From positions 1-5,198 of the forward strand of contig WRCT01000134.1 in NCBI GenBank assembly GCA_009783775.1: a DNA stretch of 5,198 bases, in the 5' to 3' direction. Position numbers and translations under genes: made by a program. The notes below the pieces were generated by a model. That model searched no databases. It was not told the DNA's origin and was given only the letters and a program-made list of their open reading frames with translations. The DNA comes from Clostridiales bacterium. Its GTDB lineage: Bacteria; Bacillota; Clostridia; Christensenellales; CAG-138. This document shows positions 1-4,957 of the stretch, piece after piece. Positions within the stretch are counted from its first letter, which is position 1, and every line of letters starts with the position of its first letter.

Positions 1-663
1 ACCGGCGCGGTGATGGAGCGGCACCACTTAGAGCCCATCGCCGAGGCGATACAGGAGGCCGATATTCTCGCCGTTACGGACGAGATCTATGCCGAACTGA
101 CCTTTGACGGCAAGCGGCACTGTTCCCTGGCAAGCCTGCCGGGGATGATAGAGCGTACTATTGTGCTCAACGGCTTTTCCAAGTCCTTTTCCATGACGGG
201 CTGGCGCCTGGGCTATGCCGCCGGGCCGGAGGAGATCATCGCCGCCATGCGCAAAGTGCACCAGCTTACCATGCTGTGCGCGCCCACCACCTCGCAGGTG
301 GCCGGCATCTACGCTTTAGAGAGTGGCATGGCGACCGACTGGGCGGATGTACGCGCCATGCACGACGAGTATGAGCGCCGCCGCATTTACATCATGAATA
401 GCTTCAACGCGCTGGGGCTGACTTGCCACGAACCCAAGGGCGCATTTTATGTCTTCCCCGACATCTCCGCCTCGGGCCTTGCCAGCGAAGATTTCTGCGA
501 CCGGCTGCTGGCCTCGCAAAAGGTCGTCTGCGTGCCCGGCACCGCCTTCGGCCCGCTGGGCGAAGGCCATATCCGCTGCTGCTACGCAACCTCGATGGAC
601 GACATCAAAGAGGGTATGAGACGCATCGGGGTATTTATGAAGGAATTAGGAGCGAGGAGTTAG
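1..663 (+). CDS. PLP-dependent class I/II aminotransferase, C-terminal part (5' end outside window)
   Basis: A fold-type I, PLP-dependent enzyme that transfers an amino group between an amino acid and a 2-oxo acid in the cytoplasm. The frame is open from base 1. The first codons read TGAV, the usual continuation of the NP-TG motif of the family, so about 170 N-terminal residues are probably missing. Visible hallmarks are DEIY at 79-90 (the Asp that pairs with the pyridine nitrogen), SKSFSMTGWRLGY with the Schiff-base Lys codon at 181-183, and the carboxylate-binding Arg in HIRCCYATS at 574-576. The motif spacing matches the aspartate/aromatic aminotransferase (AspC/PatA-like) subgroup. Substrate cannot be fixed from this part; aspartate, aromatic amino acids and N-acetyl-diaminopimelate are all possible. 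The last six residues (ELGARS) and the stop are encoded inside a heptanucleotide repeat tract, so the native C-terminus may have been replaced. The core family call is secure. Confidence 0.93.
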   Translation, partial: TGAVMERHHLEPIAEAIQEADILAVTDEIYAELTFDGKRHCSLASLPGMIERTIVLNGFSKSFSMTGWRLGYAAGPEEIIAAMRKVHQLTMLCAPTTSQVAGIYALESGMATDWADVRAMHDEYERRRIYIMNSFNALGLTCHEPKGAFYVFPDISASGLASEDFCDRLLASQKVVCVPGTAFGPLGEGHIRCCYATSMDDIKEGMRRIGVFMKELGARS

Positions 664-676
664 GAATTAGGAATTG
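642..676 (+). repeat. Five-unit degenerate heptanucleotide tract, consensus GGARTTA
   Basis: Five consecutive 7-base units can be read directly: GGAATTA, GGAGCGA, GGAGTTA, GGAATTA, GGAATTG. The first GGA and the 7-base register are kept in every unit while the other positions drift. The tract covers the last codons and stop (661-663) of the aminotransferase and runs 13 bases beyond. It resembles the short tandemly repeated heptamers known from cyanobacteria and, from memory, tracts seen in some Clostridia. Function is unknown. Confidence 0.75.
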
Positions 677-726
677 CGGGGTGTTTTGCAGGCGCGATTG
701 CATGGGTTACTTAAATGAAATCAAAG

Positions 727-747
727 AAACTGCATTGGCAGTTTTCT
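727..747 (+). terminator. Terminator-like hairpin between aminotransferase and mutS2
   Basis: AAACTGC (727-733) pairs perfectly with GCAGTTT (738-744) around an ATTG loop. It is followed by T and then a pyrimidine-rich run (TCTCCTTC). The stem is short with three A-T pairs at its base, and the U run is interrupted, so it would be a modest intrinsic terminator. It lies 64 bases after the aminotransferase stop and 44 bases before the mutS2 ATG, which would separate the two transcription units if it is active. The hairpin is seen in the sequence; terminator activity is inferred. Confidence 0.5.
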
Positions 748-780
748 CCTTCATTCCTCACCCTTCACTTCTCACTCCTC
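746..780 (-). repeat. Five-unit degenerate heptanucleotide tract, consensus GARGRRT on the minus strand
   Basis: Read on the minus strand from 780 to 746 the units are GAGGAGT, GAGAAGT, GAAGGGT, GAGGAAT and GAAGGAG. As in the tract at 642-676 there are exactly five purine-rich units in unbroken 7-base phase, but in the opposite orientation. The two tracts therefore bracket a spacer of about 70 bases as imperfect inverted repeats. On the plus strand this makes a 35-base pyrimidine tract directly upstream of mutS2, leaving no room for a purine-rich ribosome binding site. Confidence 0.72.
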
Positions 781-790
781 ATTGACTGCT

Positions 791-3142
791 ATGAACACAC
801 GCGTCTTAACAACCCTTGAATTCGATAAGATCCGCGCATTATGCGGTCAATTTGCTGCGTCGGCTTTGGGCAAGTCCCTTATCGACGCATTGGTTCCTTC
901 CGGCAAAATAGAAACCGTCACAACCCTGCTCGAGCAAACCGCCGAGGCCGACGCAATCTTCCGCCGCTCGGGCAAAACGCCTGTCCAGGGCTTTGACGAC
1001 ATCCGCCCGTTACTCCAACATATTCATGCCACGCTGGCCTTTACCATGAAGGAGTTGCTGCAGGCGGCCAATTGCCTGCAAGCCTCTCGCCTGGCACGTC
1101 AGACGATCCAAGCCGCCGAAACGGGCACGCTCCTGCAACATATGGCAAACCAACTGGCAGCGCGGCAGGACATCGAGGCCGAGATCCACCGCTGCATTCT
1201 CAGCGAGGAAGAGGTCTCCGACAACGCCTCGCCCGAACTCTATAAGATCCGCCGCCAAATGCGCATTGTCACCGAGCGTGTACGCGAAAAACTGAACCAG
1301 ATCATCAAAAGCCCGACCAACCAAAAGTATTTGCAGGACCCCATCATCACGGTCCGCAACGGGCGTTACGCCATTCCCGTCAAGGCCGAGTGCCGCGGCC
1401 AGATCCCGGGCCTCATTCACGAGCAGAGCGGCAGCGGCCAAACCCTGTTTGTCGAACCCACCGCAGTCGTCGAGCTGGGCAATGAGTACAAGCGCCTGCA
1501 GGGCGAGGAATCCAAGGAGGTCGAGCGGATTTTAGCCGGTCTCACATCGCTGCTTGCGCCCGCCGCCGACGAGCTGTACACGAGCATCGGCCTGCTGGGC
1601 GAGCTGGACCGGATCTTTGCCAAAGCCATCCTGGCCCGCGAGATGCGCGCCCACTGTCCCAAACTCAACGGTGAGGGCAAAATCAACATTCTGAACGGAC
1701 GGCACCCCCTGCTCGACAAGCAGACCGTCGTGCCCATCTCCCTGCACCTGGGGCAGGACTTCGACTGCCTGATCATCACCGGCCCCAACACGGGCGGCAA
1801 AACGGTCTCGCTCAAAACCGTCGGCCTGTTCACGCTCATGGCTTGCGCGGGCCTGTTTGTGCCCGCCGATGTCGGCACCGAGCTCTCCGTCTTCTCTGAG
1901 GTGTTCGCCGACATCGGTGACGAGCAATCCATCGAACAATCGCTTTCGACGTTTTCTTCGCACATGACCAATCTCATTCACATCCTGCGCAAAGCGGATC
2001 ATCGGACGCTCGTGCTGCTCGACGAACTCGGCGCGGGCACGGACCCCGTCGAGGGCGCGGCCCTGGCGCAGGCGATCCTCGAGTACCTGCAAGCAAAAGG
2101 CGCCACGGTGATGGCGACCACGCATTACAGCGAGATCAAGGCCTTCGCCCTGTCGCGCCCGCGTATGCAAAACGCGTCGATGGAGTTTGATGTAAACAAG
2201 CTCTGCCCGACATTTCGGCTGTTCATCGGCATACCGGGCAAGTCCAACGCCTTTGAGATCTCGGCGCGGCTAGGGCTGTCCGATGAGATCATAAAAAGCG
2301 CGCGGCGGTTTTTGAAGAAGGAGGACGTCTCCTTCGAGGACGTGCTGGCCGGCGCCGAAGAGCAGCGACGCCTTGCCGAACAGGCCCGTATCGAAACCGA
2401 AACCGAGCGTGAGGCGGCGGCAAAGGTCCGGTCCGATCTACAGGCCAGGCAACAGCAGCTGCGGCAGGAGCGGGACCGCCTGCGTGAGAAAGCGCGTGAG
2501 GACGCGCGGCTGATCGTGACCGAGACCAAGGGCGAGATGGAGCGGTTGATCGCCGAGCTGCGCAAGCTGGAGAATATCGACAAATCCGCGTTGGAGCGCG
2601 CCCTGCAGCAGTCGCGGGACGGTATGCGCCAGTCCGAGGAAAAGCTGCGCGAACACATCGCCAAACGCGTGGGGGAGGGGAGAGCGCCAACCACCGTTCA
2701 ACCTGGCCAGCGGGTGCACGTCGTCAGCATTGACGCGGAAGCGAATGTCCTAAAACCCCGGGACAACAAGGGCCAGGTGCAGGTCATGGCCGGCGTGATG
2801 AAGTTAATCGTGCCGCTTTCCGATCTGCGGCTTATCGAAGAAAAAACAAAACCTCAACCGAAACCGGAGGGGCGGGAAGTATTATCCGATGTGCGCGCGA
2901 TGAAACCGGAACTCGATCTGCGCGGCTGCTTGGTGGACGATGCGCTGCTGGAAATCGACCGTTATATCGACGACTGTGTGATGGCCGGCCGCAAGGAGTT
3001 CAATATCATTCACGGCAAGGGCACGGGTGCGCTGCGCAGCGGCGTCCAAACCTATCTCAAGAAACACGCCAAGGTCGAAACCTTCCGCCTCGGCGCCTAT
3101 GGCGAGGGCGACGCGGGCGTTACGGTCGTCACGCTGCGGTGA
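791..3142 (+). CDS. mutS2: MutS2 ATPase with C-terminal Smr domain (complete, 783 aa)
   Basis: MutS2 lacks the mismatch-recognition domain of MutS. In different bacteria it has been linked to suppression of recombination and, in Bacillus subtilis (also called RqcU), to splitting collided ribosomes. The N-terminus MNTRVLTTLEFDKI is the usual family start, so I place it at ATG 791 rather than at TTG 782. Core and clamp helices come first. The ATPase follows, with Walker A GPNTGGKT (residues 331-338), the STFSSHM signature (386-392) and Walker B LVLLDELGAGTDP with Asp411/Glu412. A charged coiled coil spans about 520-630 and a KOW-like segment about 636-682. The Smr domain has LDLRG (708-712) and HGKGTGALR (741-749). 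Length is normal for the family and every catalytic motif is intact. No Shine-Dalgarno precedes the start: the upstream bases are a pyrimidine-rich heptad tract. The preceding hairpin suggests it is transcribed apart from the aminotransferase, but I found no convincing promoter. Confidence 0.97.
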   Translation: MNTRVLTTLEFDKIRALCGQFAASALGKSLIDALVPSGKIETVTTLLEQTAEADAIFRRSGKTPVQGFDDIRPLLQHIHATLAFTMKELLQAANCLQASRLARQTIQAAETGTLLQHMANQLAARQDIEAEIHRCILSEEEVSDNASPELYKIRRQMRIVTERVREKLNQIIKSPTNQKYLQDPIITVRNGRYAIPVKAECRGQIPGLIHEQSGSGQTLFVEPTAVVELGNEYKRLQGEESKEVERILAGLTSLLAPAADELYTSIGLLGELDRIFAKAILAREMRAHCPKLNGEGKINILNGRHPLLDKQTVVPISLHLGQDFDCLIITGPNTGGKTVSLKTVGLFTLMACAGLFVPADVGTELSVFSEVFADIGDEQSIEQSLSTFSSHMTNLIHILRKADHRTLVLLDELGAGTDPVEGAALAQAILEYLQAKGATVMATTHYSEIKAFALSRPRMQNASMEFDVNKLCPTFRLFIGIPGKSNAFEISARLGLSDEIIKSARRFLKKEDVSFEDVLAGAEEQRRLAEQARIETETEREAAAKVRSDLQARQQQLRQERDRLREKAREDARLIVTETKGEMERLIAELRKLENIDKSALERALQQSRDGMRQSEEKLREHIAKRVGEGRAPTTVQPGQRVHVVSIDAEANVLKPRDNKGQVQVMAGVMKLIVPLSDLRLIEEKTKPQPKPEGREVLSDVRAMKPELDLRGCLVDDALLEIDRYIDDCVMAGRKEFNIIHGKGTGALRSGVQTYLKKHAKVETFRLGAYGEGDAGVTVVTLR

Positions 3143-3149
3143 ACCGCAG
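3134..3149 (+). terminator. Stop-codon-spanning stem-loop at the end of mutS2
   Basis: CTGCGG (3134-3139) pairs with CCGCAG (3144-3149) around a TGAA loop that contains the mutS2 stop codon. The stem is perfect and G+C-rich. It is followed only by GTTTCC, not a real U run, so termination would be weak at best. It may instead protect the mRNA 3' end. The structure is visible; the role is inferred. Confidence 0.35.
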
Positions 3150-3157
3150 GTTTCCGC

Positions 3158-3184
3158 TTGCAAGTTATGTGTAATAAGTATAGA
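3158..3184 (+). promoter_or_regulatory. Possible weak promoter of the xre-like gene
   Basis: TTGCAA (3158-3163) and TATAGA (3179-3184) resemble -35 and -10 boxes, but the spacer is 15 bases, shorter than the usual 16-18. They lie in the A+T-richer spacer after mutS2 and about 45 bases before the GTG start of the regulator. Read-through from mutS2 is an alternative source of transcription. Confidence 0.3.
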
Positions 3185-3218
3185 CTACAAATGTCAAGGG
3201 CAAAATGCAGCAGATTAT

Positions 3219-3224
3219 GGGAGG
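3219..3224 (+). promoter_or_regulatory. Strong Shine-Dalgarno that fixes the GTG start of the xre-like gene
   Basis: GGGAGG is followed by six bases and then GTG at 3231. This decides the start codon, because the frame stays open far upstream into mutS2 and there is no in-frame ATG close to the start of the HTH domain. It also shows that this organism uses canonical Shine-Dalgarno sites, which makes their absence before the genes at 4889 and 4958 more telling. Confidence 0.8.
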
Positions 3225-3230
3225 ACGCCT

Positions 3231-3458
3231 GTGGAATACGGAACGATAAAAATAAAGCTGGATGAACTTATTGAAAAAGTAGGCATCAGCAAAAATAAGT
3301 TGAGTCACCGAGCCGAAATGCAGCGTTCACAAATTAACCGCTATTGCAACAATGAAATATCAAGATTGGACACAGACGTGCTTGCCCGTTTATGCACTGC
3401 CATGAATTGTGACATCGGTGACTTGCTGGAGTTTGTCCCTCCGGCAGAAAGAGAGTAG
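3231..3458 (+). CDS. Small Xre/Cro-type helix-turn-helix DNA-binding protein (75 aa)
   Basis: A single-domain transcriptional regulator of the short Cro/C1 type, similar in layout to the YozG-like group. The order is IKIKLDELIEKVGISKNKLSHRAEMQRSQINRYCNN, then LDTDVLARLCTAMNCDIGDLLEF. The HTH covers roughly residues 19-39 (helix 2 ISKNKLSHRAE, recognition helix QRSQINRYC), followed by the usual LARLCxAMxCxIxDLLEF helices. There is no effector or dimerisation domain beyond the five-helix core, and no target can be named. The GTG start is supported by a GGGAGG site six bases upstream. I count 99 G+C in 228 bases (43%), against roughly 60% in mutS2 and the flanking genes, which fits acquisition by transfer or slow amelioration. 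It stands alone between mutS2 and a convergent wall hydrolase gene and ends 14 bases before an inverted-repeat element. Confidence 0.9.
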   Translation: MEYGTIKIKLDELIEKVGISKNKLSHRAEMQRSQINRYCNNEISRLDTDVLARLCTAMNCDIGDLLEFVPPAERE

Positions 3459-3472
3459 CGAAAGGTAAATAA

Positions 3473-3594
3473 CAGTCAATCCTCCGTCAGGCTTCGCCTG
3501 CCACCTCCTTTCAAAAGGAGGCTTTTCTGTCCCGCGTGAGCGCAAGGCTCCTTTTGAAAGGAGCTGTCGCCGTAAGGCGACTGAGGATTGACTG
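3473..3594. mobile_element. 122-bp inverted-repeat element (MITE-like or palindromic intergenic repeat)
   Basis: The two ends are near-identical inverted repeats of about 50 bases. The outer 12 bases match exactly (CAGTCAATCCTC at 3473; its complement ends at 3594), and the inner CTCCTTTCAAAAGGAG blocks match exactly. Between them the arms differ mainly in a small hairpin: CAGGC-TTC-GCCTG at 3488-3500 on the left and GTCGCC-GTAA-GGCGAC at 3566-3581 on the right. Each arm also carries a larger self-complementary hairpin (3504-3521 and 3547-3564). There is no coding capacity, so any movement would need a transposase supplied in trans. I see no convincing target-site duplication; only AA is shared at the junctions. 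It resembles, from memory, abundant intergenic repeats of Oscillospiraceae such as Faecalibacterium, where the small hairpins vary between copies. Confidence 0.8.
3504..3526 (+). terminator. Hairpin with T run inside the element, likely terminator for the xre-like gene
   Basis: CCTCCTTT (3504-3511) pairs with AAAGGAGG (3514-3521) and is followed by C and TTTT (3523-3526), then CTGT. It lies 45 bases after the regulator's stop, in the right orientation to end that transcript. On the minus strand the matching hairpin (3547-3564) is followed only by CTT, so it is a poorer terminator for the convergent hydrolase gene. Confidence 0.5.
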
Positions 3595-3625
3595 AATACT
3601 GACCACTGCTCACTGACCACTGACG
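3591..3625 (+). repeat. Five-unit degenerate heptanucleotide tract, consensus ACTGACC
   Basis: The units are ACTGAAT, ACTGACC, ACTGCTC, ACTGACC and ACTGACG, in perfect 7-base phase with ACTG kept in all five. The first unit overlaps the last four bases of the inverted-repeat element, and the last unit ends one base from the stop codon of the minus-strand hydrolase (3627-3629). As with the tract at 642-676, it sits at the 3' end of a gene. Confidence 0.75.
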
Positions 3626-3626
3626 G

Positions 3627-4889
3627 TCAAAACACCCGTCTCCCGCATACAAAATTCCGCACCCAATAGGCGGAAAACGAACTGGTCATGACCTTACCCT
3701 GTGAGGACGAGGCGTGGATAAATTTATTCCCGCCGATGTAAATGCCCGTGTGGCTGACGGTGGGGGAGCTGTCGTTGCAGAAGAACAGCAGATCGCCCGT
3801 TTTCAAATCGGACTGCTCGGAAATCAATGTCCAGCTCGAATTTTCGGAATAACTCCTCGAGGACAGACGGCTCACCTTCACACCCGCCTTGGTCAGACAA
3901 TAGTAAACCAACCCAGAACAGTCAAAGGAATCCGGCCCTCTCTTGGCCCACTCATAGGGCTTGCCCAACTGATCGTTCGCGCAGGCGATCAACCCGCTGA
4001 CGCTCTTGGCATAGCTCTTGCTGTCGTCGCCGGAGGGCGGCCTCTGCGTCGTCTCGGGCTTGGGTGTAGCAGTCGGTTTGGCCGTTGTGCCGGGCTTTGG
4101 TGTCGAAGAGGGTTTCTTTGTCGGCGCGGGCGTGCGTGTGGGGCGCGGCGTGACGGGTGCGGGCGAGGGCGTTGGCGTGACTTTGGACGTGGATTCGACC
4201 GCCTCGTCGGAGTAGATCAGCTCCCAGTCGGAATGGTTGACCCTGCCGCTCACGCCCATGCCGTTGCTCGCCTGGAACACCATGACGGCCGTTTCGGTAT
4301 TCGGCCCGAAGAACCCCGAAATCTTATCGGTATAATAACCCATCTCCGTTAAACGGTACTGCAAGTTTTCCACATCGCTGCCCGAATCGGCGAGCTTGAG
4401 CTGATAGGTCTGTGCATTCGGCAGATAGAGCAGCTCCTGCAACGCGGCGTCCGCCACGCCCGTTTGCTCCCGGTCGATCGAACGCTGAAAGAGGCGTACC
4501 GCCTCGGCAAGCGAGCTGTTGAACCGCGTCGAGGGCATATCGTAGTCCAGATAACCCAGCGTCATCAGCTGCGCCTGCAAGGCCTCGACCGCCGCGTTGT
4601 CGTCCCCGAGTTTCAAAGTGGAATATTGCGAGACCGTAATCTCGGAATCGCCCGGGCCGTCGGACGCGAGATCAACCGTGTCCGTCGTCTCCGGCAAGGC
4701 AACCGCTTGCGCGGCCTCGGGCGCGGCAATCAAATCGGTCTCGGCCGTCGCAACGATGGGAATCCAGCTGTTCCTCAAAAAAAGCACGGCGAGAAAGGAC
4801 AGCACGACCAGCCCGCCCAGCACGGACAGGAAGATTGTGACAAGCAGGGAGGGTGACCGCCTGCTTTTTTTCTCGGCTTTTCTACTCAT
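3627..4889 (-). CDS. Membrane-anchored or secreted NlpC/P60 peptidoglycan hydrolase with two PG-binding domains (420 aa)
   Basis: A cell-wall enzyme expected to cut peptide stems of peptidoglycan (NlpC/P60 endopeptidases typically cleave D-Glu-diamino-acid bonds), acting outside the membrane. A basic N-terminus (MSRKAEKKSRR) is followed by one hydrophobic segment at about 14-38. ATA-E at 47-50 could be a signal peptidase I site; otherwise it is an anchor. Two PG_binding_1 repeats follow at about 90-156 and 165-228, each with the LQxxLxxxGY pattern and a later F-Q motif. A Thr/Pro/Lys-rich linker at about 233-288 probably spans the wall. The NlpC/P60 domain (292-420) has Cys324 in DSFDCSGLVYYC, His380 in SHTGIYIGG and His392 in FIHASS, a complete catalytic triad. 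The ATG at 4889 is the only plausible start, but it has no Shine-Dalgarno and lies six bases after an extended -10. It is convergent with the xre-like gene and divergent from the ABC-F gene. Confidence 0.94.
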   Translation of the reverse strand: MSRKAEKKSRRSPSLLVTIFLSVLGGLVVLSFLAVLFLRNSWIPIVATAETDLIAAPEAAQAVALPETTDTVDLASDGPGDSEITVSQYSTLKLGDDNAAVEALQAQLMTLGYLDYDMPSTRFNSSLAEAVRLFQRSIDREQTGVADAALQELLYLPNAQTYQLKLADSGSDVENLQYRLTEMGYYTDKISGFFGPNTETAVMVFQASNGMGVSGRVNHSDWELIYSDEAVESTSKVTPTPSPAPVTPRPTRTPAPTKKPSSTPKPGTTAKPTATPKPETTQRPPSGDDSKSYAKSVSGLIACANDQLGKPYEWAKRGPDSFDCSGLVYYCLTKAGVKVSRLSSRSYSENSSWTLISEQSDLKTGDLLFFCNDSSPTVSHTGIYIGGNKFIHASSSQGKVMTSSFSAYWVRNFVCGRRVF

Positions 4890-4895
4890 ACTGAC

Positions 4896-4904
4896 ATTAT
4901 AACA
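4896..4904 (-). promoter_or_regulatory. Extended -10 promoter of the NlpC/P60 gene, predicted leaderless
   Basis: On the minus strand TGTTATAAT occupies 4904-4896, a perfect TGnTATAAT extended -10. The final T at -7 places +1 at 4889, the A of the ATG. No good -35 lies 16-18 bases upstream (CGACTT at 17), which an extended -10 can tolerate. An AAAAAGGG about 15 bases before the ATG is too distant to be a normal ribosome binding site. Confidence 0.65.
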
Positions 4905-4921
4905 CCCTTTTTGTCACGAAG

Positions 4922-4938
4922 TCGTAAACAAACTACGA
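4922..4938. promoter_or_regulatory. Candidate operator dyad TCGTA-N7-TACGA between the divergent promoters
   Basis: TCGTA (4922-4926) and TACGA (4934-4938) form a perfect 5-bp dyad around AACAAAC. Relative to the predicted starts it covers -20 to -36 of the ABC-F gene and -33 to -49 of the hydrolase gene, where a bound protein could touch RNA polymerase at either promoter. No regulator is known for it. A 5-bp dyad can arise by chance. Confidence 0.3.
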
Positions 4939-4942
4939 ACTA

Positions 4943-4951
4943 TGTTATAAT
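4943..4951 (+). promoter_or_regulatory. Extended -10 promoter of the ABC-F gene, predicted leaderless
   Basis: TGTTATAAT at 4943-4951 is a perfect TGnTATAAT extended -10 followed by six bases and then ATG at 4958, so +1 falls on the A of the start codon. No -35 match lies 16-18 bases upstream (CGTAAA at 17) and no Shine-Dalgarno lies before the ATG. It is the same nine-base word, at the same distance from its ATG, as the promoter of the divergent gene. Confidence 0.65.
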
Positions 4952-4957
4952 ACTTAC

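Noticed and set aside
702..785. 27-codon open frame (MGYLNEIKETALAVFSF...) just before mutS2
   Set aside because: About half is heptad-tract sequence, there is no good ribosome site, and endings like this arise wherever such tracts are translated. It is kept only as a coupling hypothesis, not called as a gene.
781..788. ATTGACTG before mutS2 matching the end of the inverted-repeat element (3587-3594)
   Set aside because: Eight bases can match by chance, and none of the element's inner hairpins is present nearby, so it is not called a remnant.
782..790. TTG at 782 as an upstream start for mutS2
   Set aside because: The family N-terminus begins at the ATG at 791, and neither start has a Shine-Dalgarno that would favour TTG.
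2671..2680. G-run (GGGGGAGGGG) inside mutS2
   Set aside because: It encodes a normal stretch between the coiled coil and KOW-like segment, and there are too few G blocks for a convincing quadruplex.
1417..2694. Long open frames antisense to mutS2
   Set aside because: They are shadows of a G+C-rich gene with strong codon bias, rich in Arg, Ala and Ser, with no recognisable domain.
3027..3230. Upstream extension of the xre-like frame into the end of mutS2
   Set aside because: It is out of frame with the conserved Smr domain, is Arg/Ser/Ala-rich as expected for a shadow of G+C-rich DNA, and is overruled by the GGGAGG-GTG start at 3231.
3473..3625. Repeats considered as a CRISPR array
   Set aside because: The units are inverted arms and contiguous heptamers, not direct repeats with unique spacers, and no cas genes are present.
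3714..4902. Open frames on the plus strand across the NlpC/P60 gene
   Set aside because: The minus-strand protein has complete domains and a catalytic triad. The plus-strand translations are low-complexity Gly/Arg/Val-rich sequences opposite the Thr/Pro linker.
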